Below are positions 43,463 through 52,290 of a stretch of 64,000 bases of DNA, one piece after another. The stretch comes from Methyloversatilis sp. XJ19-49 (GTDB taxonomy: Bacteria; Pseudomonadota; Gammaproteobacteria; Burkholderiales; Rhodocyclaceae): positions 124,001-188,000 of the forward strand of contig NZ_JANINI010000004.1 in assembly GCF_024580145.1 (NCBI RefSeq), given 5' to 3'. Below the pieces are notes generated by a model. It saw nothing but the letters and a program-made list of their open reading frames with translations. It did no database searches and had not been told where the DNA came from. The position numbers and the translations under genes were made by a program. Each line of letters begins with the position of its first letter. Within the stretch, counting starts at the first letter, position 1.

Positions 43463-45187
43463 TCAGCCACGCTGGGCGTCCAGCCAGGCCGGAAACCGCT
43501 GCTGCCAGGCGTCCGGCAAACGCGCCGCGAGCGTGCCCCGATGTCCGGCATGCCAGCGGCGCAGCCAGTCGGTGACGCCGGCGACCGCCGGTTCGATCAC
43601 CCGTCCGTCCGGTGTGTGCGGCGCCGACAGCCAGCCGTAGCTCGCCTGCGTGCCGCTGGCCAGCCGCACGCTGCACAGCGTTTCCCGAAAGCGCAGCAGG
43701 CCTGACGTGTGCAGCGCCAGCTGCACCGGCCACCAGCCACCCGCTTCGCCCATGTCCGCCGGCCACGGCTGGCCGTCCGGCGCACCGGCCAGTTCGACCA
43801 GCAGGTCGCGCCGGAACATGCAGGCCGCCAGCGGTGGTGCAACCCACTGACTCAGCCCGGTCGCGAACGGCGGAATCTGCTGCACCGCCTGCGCCCAGGC
43901 GCCGCTTTGCGCGAATGCGTTCTGATGCACCAGTTCGCCGCCTGGTGTGATGAGCCGTACGTCGCTGCAGGTCACGCCGACCAGCGCGCCGTACTGGCGA
44001 TAGAACAGATGGCGTTCGACGAAATCGCGGTCCAGGCGGTCACCCACCGGCAGGAACACGATGGATTCACCGGAGGCCGCCTGCGCGGCCGCGATGAGGC
44101 GCGTCAGGGCGTCAGTCTCATCCGGGCCGTCGTCGTAACGGCGGATGTCTGCGCCGTCGGGCGTTGCCGGACAGGGCAGCGCGGCGGGCAGCAGCACCTC
44201 GCAGGCCGGATGCCGCTGGTCGAGTGCCGAAGCGACGCTCGCCGACACGCCGGCGGCGTCGCCGCGACCGATCAGCGCGATGCTGATGCGCGCCGCCGCG
44301 ACGCCGCGGTCGCCGGTCGGCATGCGCTGCAGTTTTTCCCAGCGCCGGAAGTAGCTGCGGGCACGCGCGTGGTGCGCCGGTTCCAGATCGGCCATGTCCA
44401 CCCACTGGTCGAGAAAGTGCAGCTGGCGCGGCGTGCGGTCTCGCAGATCGATGCGTGGCGCATAGCGGCCGTTGCGCAGGCTGCCGAATTCGTTGGCCGA
44501 ATGGATGCGGTAGATGCCCAGGCTCTGGCGCAGGTAGTGAACGCAGCCGCTCCTGATCAGCGCCGCCGGGCACAGCGCACCGTCGGCACCGCGCGGAAAC
44601 GCCCAGGCCGGAATCGCGGCCAGGCACTCGGTGACCAGCGTGCGTCCGAACACCAGCCCGGTCGGCACCGAGAACGGGAAGAACATCGGCCGGCCATCGA
44701 GATCGTAGATGTCGTCCAGCTTGTCGATGCCGACGATCTGGAACCAGGTGTCGAGCGCCGATTCGCCGGTGCGTTCGTCGCGCAGGATGAGGTCGTGGCA
44801 CAGGAACAGCCGCTCGGTGTCGATCGCCTTCGCGGCGATCCAGGCCGCCACGCCCGCCAGCTTGTCCGGCAGGCACAGGTCATCGGAATCGAGCAGGCAC
44901 ACCAGTTCGCCGGTGGCGGCGCGCACGCCGGCGTCGAAGGCGGCGGTCTGGCCGCGGTTGGGCTGCTGCACCACCTTAACCTGCGGATGGTCGCGGTAGC
45001 GCGCCAGCACGGCGAGCGAATCGTCGGTCGACCCGTCATCCACGACAACCACCTCGACCTTGTCGGCCGGATAGCGCTGCGCCAGCGCACTGTCGATCGC
45101 CTGCCCGACGAACTGCGCGTAGTTGTAGTTGCAGATGACGATGGAAAAAGACGGTGAGCGAGACGGTGCGCGGGACGGCGTGCTCAT
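43463..45187 (-). CDS. GT2-family glycosyltransferase with a second C-terminal domain
   Basis: This 574-residue protein starts at ATG 45187, inside the stop of the upstream gene (ATGA). The N-terminal GT-A domain (about 10-240) has FSIVICNYNYAQFVGQAID, VVVVDDGSTDDS and LVCLLDSDDLCLPDKL, the DxD-type metal site. The C-terminal half (about 300-570) looks like a second, degenerate GT-A-like unit (ISIALIGRGDAAGVSASV, ESIVFLPVGDRLDRDFV). It is co-transcribed with the GT1-like gene upstream. The acceptor may be a surface polymer or a secreted protein; the sequence does not tell. Confidence 0.82.
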   Translation of the reverse strand: MSTPSRAPSRSPSFSIVICNYNYAQFVGQAIDSALAQRYPADKVEVVVVDDGSTDDSLAVLARYRDHPQVKVVQQPNRGQTAAFDAGVRAATGELVCLLDSDDLCLPDKLAGVAAWIAAKAIDTERLFLCHDLILRDERTGESALDTWFQIVGIDKLDDIYDLDGRPMFFPFSVPTGLVFGRTLVTECLAAIPAWAFPRGADGALCPAALIRSGCVHYLRQSLGIYRIHSANEFGSLRNGRYAPRIDLRDRTPRQLHFLDQWVDMADLEPAHHARARSYFRRWEKLQRMPTGDRGVAAARISIALIGRGDAAGVSASVASALDQRHPACEVLLPAALPCPATPDGADIRRYDDGPDETDALTRLIAAAQAASGESIVFLPVGDRLDRDFVERHLFYRQYGALVGVTCSDVRLITPGGELVHQNAFAQSGAWAQAVQQIPPFATGLSQWVAPPLAACMFRRDLLVELAGAPDGQPWPADMGEAGGWWPVQLALHTSGLLRFRETLCSVRLASGTQASYGWLSAPHTPDGRVIEPAVAGVTDWLRRWHAGHRGTLAARLPDAWQQRFPAWLDAQRG

Positions 45188-46380
45188 CGGTGCGGCTCCA
45201 GCAGGGTTTCGCAGCGATCGGCGACTGCCCGGATCGTCTGCTGCGGTTCGTACCCGGTGTGACGCTGCGCGAAGGCGCGCGCGGCCCGACCGAGGGCTGC
45301 GTTCGAGAGGGCCTTCCTGAACAGCGCCGCAATGGCCGCCGCGGCATCGGGCATCACCACGGCGGCGACACCGAGGGTTTCGAGACGTTTGGCGGTCATG
45401 ACCTGTTCCATCTGTGACGGCAGCACGACCAGCGGTTTGCCGGCCAGCAACATGGCCGACACCGTGCCGTTGCCGCCATGGCAGACCGCCAGATCGCAGT
45501 CCCGCCGGGCGGCTTCCATGTCCAGCGGCTCGACGCTGACGCGCATCGATCCGCGCGAAAACGTGGCGACGGTCTGCGCCGAGGCGCCCGGCACATGGGC
45601 CAGCACGCGCGCCGGCAGTTTCGCCAGCGCACCCAGCGCTGCATCGATCGCCGGATAACCGGGCTTGAGATAGGCAAACACGCGCGGGCCGCTGCCCTCG
45701 GGCCAGATGACGTCGCTGCCCTGGCCGAGGCTGAACAGCGGTCCGAGCCAGTGCGCGCCCGGGTGATCGGGGTAATGATCGAGTTCGGCGAAGCCCAGCA
45801 TCAGGGAGGCATCGCAGGCGGTCAGTTCCGACAGGCTCGCCAGCGGTGGCGCGTCCAGCGCGAACAGCACCTCGTTCGCGGTTTTCCACACATGCGCCTC
45901 CGAATCGGCGACCCGCTTCATGTTTTCCTGCTGCCACCAGCGGAACGGCGGCATCGGACGGCCGCCTGGTGGAATGCAGAAGCCGTCGCCCAGATTGACG
46001 CGCGGGGTGTCCAGCCCGCGGGTCGCGAGCAGCGCCGTCGGCGCGTGATCCATCACCAGCAGGTCGGGTTGCACGAGGTCGATCATCGCGCGCCAGGCCC
46101 GCGCGACGCCGGTCAACGCGCGCGTATTCAGGAAGCCGAAGCGCATCAGCAGTTCGGCATGGCTGATCGGCGGCGGCAGCCCGGTGACCTGGCCGATCCA
46201 CAGCGGCGCCTGCAGCCAGCGCAGCTGATGCCTGTGCAGCAGCGCTTCCGCGCCGAGCAGGTCGCGCACGGCGAACACCGGTTCGTGTCCACGTTCGCGC
46301 AGCGCCAGCGCGATCGGCAGCAGACGCGACAGGTGACCGTAGTCCCCACCCAGTTCCCAGCAGAAAAGAATGCGCGCCAT
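45184..46380 (-). CDS. GT1/MGT-like glycosyltransferase (copy A of a paralogous pair)
   Basis: This 398-residue protein starts at ATG 46380; an ATG at 46389 is possible. It begins MARILFCWELGGDYGHLSRL, a GT-B opening with the GH dyad used by UDP-glucuronosyltransferase-like enzymes. The nucleotide-sugar part includes DLAVCHGGNGTVSAMLLAGKP and VVLPSQMEQVMTAKRLE, which match that superfamily. It is clearly paralogous to the protein at 48839-50062 (MAWELGANMGHLDR; ASIGTVSAAALAG; LPNHMEQYMVGRR). Substrates are unknown. Confidence 0.82.
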   Translation of the reverse strand: MARILFCWELGGDYGHLSRLLPIALALRERGHEPVFAVRDLLGAEALLHRHQLRWLQAPLWIGQVTGLPPPISHAELLMRFGFLNTRALTGVARAWRAMIDLVQPDLLVMDHAPTALLATRGLDTPRVNLGDGFCIPPGGRPMPPFRWWQQENMKRVADSEAHVWKTANEVLFALDAPPLASLSELTACDASLMLGFAELDHYPDHPGAHWLGPLFSLGQGSDVIWPEGSGPRVFAYLKPGYPAIDAALGALAKLPARVLAHVPGASAQTVATFSRGSMRVSVEPLDMEAARRDCDLAVCHGGNGTVSAMLLAGKPLVVLPSQMEQVMTAKRLETLGVAAVVMPDAAAAIAALFRKALSNAALGRAARAFAQRHTGYEPQQTIRAVADRCETLLEPHR

Positions 46381-46408
46381 GGATGCCATGGTAGCGGCTG
46401 CTCAAACA

Positions 46409-46434
46409 ACAACGGCACCCGCAGGTGCCGTTGT
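46409..46434 (-). terminator. Hairpin terminator after the PEP-CTERM gene
   Basis: A perfect 11-bp stem (46409-46419 and 46424-46434, loop CGCA) lies between the PEP-CTERM gene stop and the glycosyltransferase start. On the minus strand it is followed by a short T-rich sequence (TTGTTTGAG), so termination may be partial. Confidence 0.65.
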
Positions 46435-46452
46435 GTGAAGGCTGTCGTGAAA

Positions 46453-47490
46453 TCAGCCGGGTTTGCGTCGTCGCGCAGCAGCCAGTCCGGCGAGTGCCAG
46501 TCCGGCGAGTGCGATGCTGGAGGGTTCGGGTACCGGGTTGCCGACGTTGCGCTGCGTGATGGCAAACGGCGAGGCGTTGTCTGCCGGGATCACCAGTTGC
46601 TGCGGGCCGGGATTGGCGAACGAGAAGTTGTTGGGGTCGCCGCTGCGGGCGATCGCCTGGCCGGGGCTGCAGCCGAAAACGGGGATCAGGATCACATCTT
46701 CATCATCAACCGTCGCGGCCGCGAACTGGGGTTGCTGTTCGACGACGTTGCCGAACTGGACAGCGCCGTTGCCATAGCCGTCTTCGACGAATTCGCCGTA
46801 GGAACTGCACTCGGTGCCGCCCAGCATGTTTCCGGACACGGTGGCGATGATGTCGTACTGCAACGTGAAGTCGCTCGTGCGGATGCCCAGGTCGGCAGAG
46901 AAGTCACGCGAGTTCTGCGAAATGCTCGCCAGTGCAGAAGGCGGGCATTCGATGTAGCTGTCGAGCTGTCCGCTGCCGGCGTCGGTACAGGTGATCGTGC
47001 CGGTCGCCGCGAGATCCAGGCGGATGTCTTCGCGCGTCAGCTCGGTGCCGTCGATGCTGATGACGAGCTCGAGCCGGGTGCTGCCGGTCTGGCCGATGAA
47101 CGCGTTGTAGAAAGCCAGTTCGGTGTTGTCGACGCGGAAGTCGAAGTTCACGGCCTGGGTGCCGGTGACATCCACCAGCGTGCTGTAGCTGACCCGGCTC
47201 CACGCCGTGAAGACGCCTTCACCGGATGAGCGGGCACCGAAATTGGCCTGACCGCCGCTTTCGTACCCGTAGGTATGGAAGAACACGGAGTTGCCGCCCG
47301 GGGTGTCTTTCCAGAGGTAGTAGTCAACATTGCTGCCGGTCAGCGTCGGTTCGGTGATTTCCGAGCCGCCGCCGAGGCTGTAGCGCGCGTCGACCGAGAT
47401 CGGATTGGCCTGTGCCTGAAGCGACAGCGCGCTGAATGCAGCACCGATTGCCAGGGCGATGGTTTTTGCGTTGGGAAGTCTGGCTTCCAT
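46453..47490 (-). CDS. Secreted PEP-CTERM sorting-domain protein
   Basis: This 345-residue protein has a signal peptide (about 1-28, ending LQAQA) and an extracellular Ser/Thr/Asn-rich body with few lysines. The C-terminal tail is typical of PEP-CTERM: VPEPSSIALAGLALAGL then AARRRK. Such proteins are processed by exosortase (EpsH/XrtA) during export and are often heavily modified with sugar in organisms that make exopolysaccharide. No exosortase gene is in the window. It is flanked by glycosyltransferase genes on both sides and lies on its own transcript in an AT-rich pocket. Confidence 0.88.
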   Translation of the reverse strand: MEARLPNAKTIALAIGAAFSALSLQAQANPISVDARYSLGGGSEITEPTLTGSNVDYYLWKDTPGGNSVFFHTYGYESGGQANFGARSSGEGVFTAWSRVSYSTLVDVTGTQAVNFDFRVDNTELAFYNAFIGQTGSTRLELVISIDGTELTREDIRLDLAATGTITCTDAGSGQLDSYIECPPSALASISQNSRDFSADLGIRTSDFTLQYDIIATVSGNMLGGTECSSYGEFVEDGYGNGAVQFGNVVEQQPQFAAATVDDEDVILIPVFGCSPGQAIARSGDPNNFSFANPGPQQLVIPADNASPFAITQRNVGNPVPEPSSIALAGLALAGLAAARRRKPG

Positions 47491-47615
47491 GAGCTACTCC
47501 GGTGTTGTTTGAGGTGTGGACGCCCGTAAGCAAAAAAAAGGCCCGAAATAAATGTACAACTAATCAGAGGGTTGAAGAGCGGGTATTACCGAAGTGTTAA
47601 AAAATCTGACGGAAG

Positions 47616-48692
47616 TTAAATTATTAGAGTGCTAATCAATTGTGTAAAACATTGTTGCGGTGAAAAGTGCTGCACTGCATAGTCGTGGGCCCGCGCGCCG
47701 GTCTGTTCGCGCAGTGCGGCATCGGCCAGCAGTTCGCGGCAGTGGCGCGCAAAGCCGTCCGCATCGTCGGCAACACGGAAGCAGCGGCCGGCGTCGTCAT
47801 CCAGTCCGCGCGCGCCTTCGGTCGTCGTGACCAGCGGTACGCCATGACCAAGCGCCTCGACGTTCTTGATCTTGAGACCGGAGCCCCAGCGCACCGGATT
47901 GATGGCGACGTCCACGCTGCCCCAGATGGCGGTGTAATCCGCCACGAAGCCGTGTGCGATGGCAGTCATCCCGGGGGGCGGTGCCCAGACCCGGCACACC
48001 GACCCCCACACATGCAGTTCGGCCGTCACGCCCTCCAGCGCTGGCCAGACCTCGTGTGCGAACCAGTCCAGTGCGTCGACATTGCCTTGCCAGCCGCTGG
48101 CGACAAAGCCCAGCACGCGGCCTTGTGCCCGCACCGGCTGGCGGGCGAACATCACCGGGTGCGGCACGCACAGCGCCCGCGGTCCGATGGCGGCCGCCAC
48201 GCGACGTGCATCATCCTGCTGGATCAGCAGAACGTGATCGTAGCGGGCCAGCAGCGTCATCTCCTCGTCGAACGACATATCGACGCCGCCCCAGGGCTCA
48301 AGCCCGGCGCGCGCGCGCGACGCCACGTTGTCGCTGACCAGATCATGGGTATCCAGGATGCGCAGCACGCCGGGCGGCAGCGCGTCTGCCAGAAAGTCGA
48401 GCCGCAGGCGCGCAAACAGGCAGGCATGGGCAGCGATCGCGCCGACCAGATCGGCCAGCTGCGCACTTGCGGCCGCAGGTTCCGCATCGGTGCAGGGATG
48501 CAGCGTGGCGGACACGCGCAGTGCGGCGAGCCGCTTGTGGTCGGCCTCGCCAACCGGCGCAAGGCAGAACAGGTGCAGGTCGAACAACTGGCCGAGCATC
48601 CAGGCCAGCGCCAGATTGCGCGTGCGCTCGCCGCCGCCCAGACGCCAGAACGGGTCGTGGGTGACGAACAGCACCACCCGGCGCGCGCTCAT
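47616..48692 (-). CDS. GT4-family glycosyltransferase (copy B of a paralogous pair)
   Basis: This 358-residue GT-B enzyme begins MSARRVVLFVTHDPFWRLGG and carries DVAINPVRWGSGLKIKNVEA followed by PLVTTTEGARGL. It shares these and other strings (ILDTHDLVSDNVASR, VLLIQQDDARRVAA, RALCVPHPV) with the protein at 40722-41807, so the two are paralogues about 6 kb apart. It is divergent from the GT1-like gene at 48839 with 146 bp between their starts. The C-terminus ends in a short AT-rich coding stretch. Confidence 0.82.
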   Translation of the reverse strand: MSARRVVLFVTHDPFWRLGGGERTRNLALAWMLGQLFDLHLFCLAPVGEADHKRLAALRVSATLHPCTDAEPAAASAQLADLVGAIAAHACLFARLRLDFLADALPPGVLRILDTHDLVSDNVASRARAGLEPWGGVDMSFDEEMTLLARYDHVLLIQQDDARRVAAAIGPRALCVPHPVMFARQPVRAQGRVLGFVASGWQGNVDALDWFAHEVWPALEGVTAELHVWGSVCRVWAPPPGMTAIAHGFVADYTAIWGSVDVAINPVRWGSGLKIKNVEALGHGVPLVTTTEGARGLDDDAGRCFRVADDADGFARHCRELLADAALREQTGARAHDYAVQHFSPQQCFTQLISTLII

Positions 48693-48838
48693 GCCCGGCC
48701 GCCCGGCGCGTGACAGGGCGCGTGCGGCGCCCGTATGCTCTGCGCCTGCATCATGTCATTGCCGGATGAGTCGGACACCATGGAAAACTCCTGCGCGCGG
48801 TCGGAACGGACGCGCGATTCTTGCACAGGCTTGTCGCC

Positions 48839-50062
48839 ATGAGCCGCGTGCTGATGGCGTGGGAGCTCGGTGCCAACATGGGCCACCTCGACCGCATGCT
48901 GCTGACCGCGCGCGTCCTGCGTCGGCGCGGTCATGAGGTGGTGTTCGCGCTGAAGGATCTGTCGCGTGCGCATGGACGCGTGGTTGGCGAGGGATTTTCG
49001 GTCATGCAGTCGCCGATCTGGCTGCCGCGCATGGCCAGACCGCCCGGTCTGGTCAATTTTTCGGCCGTGCTGGCGTCGGCCGGCTGGCTTGATCCGGGTG
49101 GGCTGGCGGGGTTGATGTCCGGCTGGCGCACGCTGTTCGACCTGTGTCGGCCTGATCTGCTGGTGTGCGACCACGCGCCGACAGCGATGCTGGCGGCGCG
49201 CGCCTGCCGCTTTCCGGTGGCCGCCGTCGGCAACGGTTTCGAAGTGCCGGCCTTCGGTGACGTGTTCCCGGCGTTGCACTACTGGGATGCGGCCGATACC
49301 GCTGCCTGTGCCGGCAGCGACGCCACCGTGCTGCGTGCGGTCAACGCCGCGCTCGACGCGCTGGGCCAGCCCGCGCTGCCCCGGCTCACCGCCTTGTTCT
49401 CCGACGTGCTGTGCATCGTGGCTTCGCTGCCGGAACTGGCGCATTACCCGGCCTATCCGGACAGCGTGGTGCGTGTCGGCCCGAGTTTCGTCGCCGACGC
49501 CGGCGCGCAGCCGCAGTGGCCACAGGTTGAAGGTGAAGGAGGCGGCGAGGGCATCTGCGTGTTCGCCTATCTGTCGCCCGAGCATGCCGATTTCGCGGCG
49601 CTGACGGAGGCCCTGCGCCAGCCCGGGCTGCGCAGTGTGGTGCATGCGAAAGGGCTGTCGGCCGCGACGGCGCGCGAACTTGGCGCGCCCAACATCCGAT
49701 TCGAGCCGGCGCCGGTGCGCATGGACCTGGCGACCGCGCAGGCGCGCATCGTGCTGTCGCACGCCAGCATCGGTACCGTCAGCGCGGCCGCGCTGGCCGG
49801 ATGCGTGCAACTGGTGCTGCCCAATCACATGGAGCAGTACATGGTGGGTCGCCGCGTGGTCGAAGCCGGCGTCGGGTTGATGGTCGAGCCGGGCAGCCGC
49901 GGCACCGACTACCCGGCGCTGCTGCGCAGGTTGATCGACGACACCGCATTCTCAGCGGCCGCGCTGGCGCTGGCCGGGCGCCATGCCAGCGTGCGACCGG
50001 ACCATACCGGGGTACAGGTCGTGGACGCGCTGGAGCGGTACCTCGCGCACGGCGCGGCATGA
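48839..50062 (+). CDS. GT1/MGT-like glycosyltransferase (copy B of a paralogous pair)
   Basis: The protein has 407 residues from ATG 48839; an in-frame start at 48821 would add six residues. It begins MSRVLMAWELGANMGHLDRM, has PDLLVCDHAPTAMLAARAC in the N-terminal domain and IVLSHASIGTVSAAALAGC plus VLPNHMEQYMVGRRVVE in the nucleotide-sugar domain. It is paralogous to the protein at 45184-46380. The HGGNGT of that copy is replaced here by SHASIGT, suggesting altered donor binding. The next gene begins 40 bp downstream. Confidence 0.82.
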   Translation: MSRVLMAWELGANMGHLDRMLLTARVLRRRGHEVVFALKDLSRAHGRVVGEGFSVMQSPIWLPRMARPPGLVNFSAVLASAGWLDPGGLAGLMSGWRTLFDLCRPDLLVCDHAPTAMLAARACRFPVAAVGNGFEVPAFGDVFPALHYWDAADTAACAGSDATVLRAVNAALDALGQPALPRLTALFSDVLCIVASLPELAHYPAYPDSVVRVGPSFVADAGAQPQWPQVEGEGGGEGICVFAYLSPEHADFAALTEALRQPGLRSVVHAKGLSAATARELGAPNIRFEPAPVRMDLATAQARIVLSHASIGTVSAAALAGCVQLVLPNHMEQYMVGRRVVEAGVGLMVEPGSRGTDYPALLRRLIDDTAFSAAALALAGRHASVRPDHTGVQVVDALERYLAHGAA

Positions 50063-50102
50063 CCGGCAGCGGAACCCCTGCCGCGGCGGGCGTCCAAGGC
50101 GG

Positions 50103-51197
50103 ATGACGTCCCCTCAAGCCGACCTTCCGCTGCGACGCCTGCTGCTCAAGCTGCCGCTGCTCGCCGCCCTGCCGGCGCTGGCGCACGGTCCGGAGTTCGA
50201 CCCGGTCGTGCGCGGCACGCCCCTCGTGCTGCCGCGCGACCATGGTGCGCACCCGCGCCACCGCATCGAGTGGTGGTACATCACCGGCTGGCTGGAGCGC
50301 GATGGCGCGGCGCCGGTCGGCTTCCAGCTCACCTTCTTCCGCGTGCGCCAGCCTGCGCACGACGCCAGTGCAAGCCGTTTCGCACCGGGCCAGATCCTGT
50401 TTGCGCATGCCGCGGTGTCGGACGCCGCACGCGGCCGTCTGCTGCATGCGCAGAAGATTGCGCGCGCCGGCTTCGGCCTGGCCGAGGCGTCGGTGAGCGA
50501 TCTGGACGTACACATCGACGACTGGAGCCTGCGCCGTCACCCTGCGCCGGAGCATCTGACGGCGCGCATCGCGGCGGCCGATTTCGGCTATGCACTCGAT
50601 TTCACGCCGACCCAGCCGGTGCTGTGGCAGGGCGACGCCGGTTTCAGCCAGAAGGCGGCCGACCCGGCGCACGCCAGTCACTATCTGAGCTGGCCGCAGC
50701 TCGCGGTGGCCGGCACGCTGGACATCGGTCGCCGTCGGCAGCGCGTGCGTGGCCACGCCTGGCTGGACCATGAATGGTCGAGCGCGCTGATGCCTGAAGG
50801 CGCCACCGGCTGGGACTGGCTGGGGCTCAACATGGACGACGGCGGCGCCCTGATGGTGTTCCGCATGCGCGATGGCGAGGGCCGTGCGATGTGGGCATCG
50901 GCGACGCTGCGAGACGCGCGGGGCGAGTGGCAGTTCGCGCCGGCCGACATCGAATTCACCGTGCTGCGTACCTGGCTCAGTCCGCGCACCGCCGGCCGCT
51001 ATCCGGTCGCGATGAGCATTCGTGTCGGGTCGCGTCGATTCGAGCTGCAGCCCCTGATGGACGACCAGGAACTGGACAGCCGCGCCAGCAGCGGCGCGAT
51101 CTACTGGGAAGGCGCGGTCAGCGCATCGCAGTCGGGGCGACCGGTCGGACGCGGCTATCTGGAGCTGACCGGCTACGCCGGCGCGCTGCGCCTCTGA
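50103..51197 (+). CDS. CrtC/AttH-like lipocalin-fold protein
   Basis: The protein has 364 residues from ATG 50103. A signal with a twin-arginine-like start (LRRLLLKLPLLAALPALA) precedes PRHRIEWWYITGWLE, the hallmark of the carotenoid 1,2-hydratase (CrtC)/AttH family, and later GHAWLDHEWSSALMP. The family has two linked lipocalin-like barrels. With no carotenoid genes nearby, an AttH-like periplasmic protein of unknown function is more likely than CrtC. Such genes often sit with ABC lipoprotein exporters, but none is visible here. Confidence 0.8.
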   Translation: MTSPQADLPLRRLLLKLPLLAALPALAHGPEFDPVVRGTPLVLPRDHGAHPRHRIEWWYITGWLERDGAAPVGFQLTFFRVRQPAHDASASRFAPGQILFAHAAVSDAARGRLLHAQKIARAGFGLAEASVSDLDVHIDDWSLRRHPAPEHLTARIAAADFGYALDFTPTQPVLWQGDAGFSQKAADPAHASHYLSWPQLAVAGTLDIGRRRQRVRGHAWLDHEWSSALMPEGATGWDWLGLNMDDGGALMVFRMRDGEGRAMWASATLRDARGEWQFAPADIEFTVLRTWLSPRTAGRYPVAMSIRVGSRRFELQPLMDDQELDSRASSGAIYWEGAVSASQSGRPVGRGYLELTGYAGALRL

Positions 51198-51215
51198 CGC
51201 GGGCGGCGAGGGCGC

Positions 51216-52121
51216 TCAGAGCCGCCGCGCAATCGTCACCGCGAACGCCGACCCGCTGCCCACCAGAGCACACCAGCTGCGCATCAGCCAGCCGTCGGGC
51301 AGGTCACCATGACCCAGCGCTTCGTCGCGATGCGCGCATTCATCGGCCTGACATTCGACCAGCAGCGCGCGCAAGGCCGGGTGGTTGCCGTCGTCGGGCA
51401 GACGGTCGATCTGCTGCTGGTAATGCCGGTCTACAAAGGTTTCCACTGCGCCGATGGTGCCGAATACCGCACGCGCGCCGAACAGTGCCGGCAGCGCGCC
51501 GGTCAGGAAGCCGGCGACACGCCAGCCGGGCAGCAGGACGCTGCGCCGCAACGGTGGCAGCAGCGCCGAAATCCGGTCCAGGTGCTGCTGCTCGGTCACC
51601 CCGTGGCGCTGCGCGAATTCGCGCACGACCGGATCGCGCGACACGGCGAGGATGCCGCGGTAGATCCACACCGCACCGGTTTCTCCCGCATGGTCCGAGC
51701 GCAGTTCGCCGATCAGGTCGTCCGGCACGCCCGGCGTGTCGAGCGCGCGCGCGACGCGCTGCATCGAAGGGCGCACGCGCAGGAAGCTCCGGTAGGCGAC
51801 TTCGAGCACGCTGGCGACGCCCGGCAGCGCGCCGGCGCGGGCCAGCCAGCGCCAGCCGGGCAGGGCCGCCCACAGCGCGATGAAGGCGCGCGCACCGCTG
51901 AGCACTTCGCCGCTGTCGCGCCGCACGTGAAAACGCGCCAGATAGCTCGCCCGGTCGCCGGCTGCCGGCAGCGGCACCCGCGTGTCACTGACGTCCACCC
52001 AGTGCAGCGGCCGCAGCGGGCGCAGGCCCCGGTAGACGCCGACTTCGCGCCGGCACAGCGGGCAATCGCCGTCGTACAGCACGGTCAGGCCGGTGGGGGA
52101 TTCGATGTCGGGCGCGGTCAT
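51216..52121 (-). CDS. Fusion of a DCC (DUF393) thiol-oxidoreductase domain and COQ7 hydroxylase
   Basis: The protein has 301 residues from ATG 52121. Residues about 10-115 are a DCC domain (VLYDGDCPLCRREVGVYRGL, with the DxxC and CxxC residues). Residues about 130-301 are a COQ7-type di-iron domain: ELRSDHAGETGAVWIYRGI, VTEQQHLDRIS, GAVETFVDRHY and ECQADECAHRDEAL, giving the Glu and ExxH ligands of both iron sites. COQ7 performs the 5-hydroxylation step late in ubiquinone synthesis. The N-terminal fusion suggests redox coupling or assembly help. It is convergent with the upstream CrtC-like gene. Confidence 0.85.
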   Translation of the reverse strand: MTAPDIESPTGLTVLYDGDCPLCRREVGVYRGLRPLRPLHWVDVSDTRVPLPAAGDRASYLARFHVRRDSGEVLSGARAFIALWAALPGWRWLARAGALPGVASVLEVAYRSFLRVRPSMQRVARALDTPGVPDDLIGELRSDHAGETGAVWIYRGILAVSRDPVVREFAQRHGVTEQQHLDRISALLPPLRRSVLLPGWRVAGFLTGALPALFGARAVFGTIGAVETFVDRHYQQQIDRLPDDGNHPALRALLVECQADECAHRDEALGHGDLPDGWLMRSWCALVGSGSAFAVTIARRL

Positions 52122-52290
52122 GGCGGGCGAAGGAAGGGAAGAAAGGCAGACGAAGGCGCAACGAAGACAGCAACAGCGCAACTCAGACGCGGCGGAGCCG
52201 CAAATGTTCAACCCGGCTGCGGTACGGCCTCGGCCGACCATTCGTGCTAACGTCACGCCCCGCCCCCGGACCGACAACCCGTACAGCATC

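Noticed and set aside
43463-46405. A single 980-codon open frame across two glycosyltransferase genes
   Set aside because: The part beyond 45187 is an Arg/Ala-rich shadow of the GT1-like gene in another frame; the real gene starts at 45187.
52122-52290. yybP-ykoY manganese riboswitch before the GDT1-family gene
   Set aside because: The conserved loop sequences of that riboswitch cannot be found in the 169-bp upstream region.
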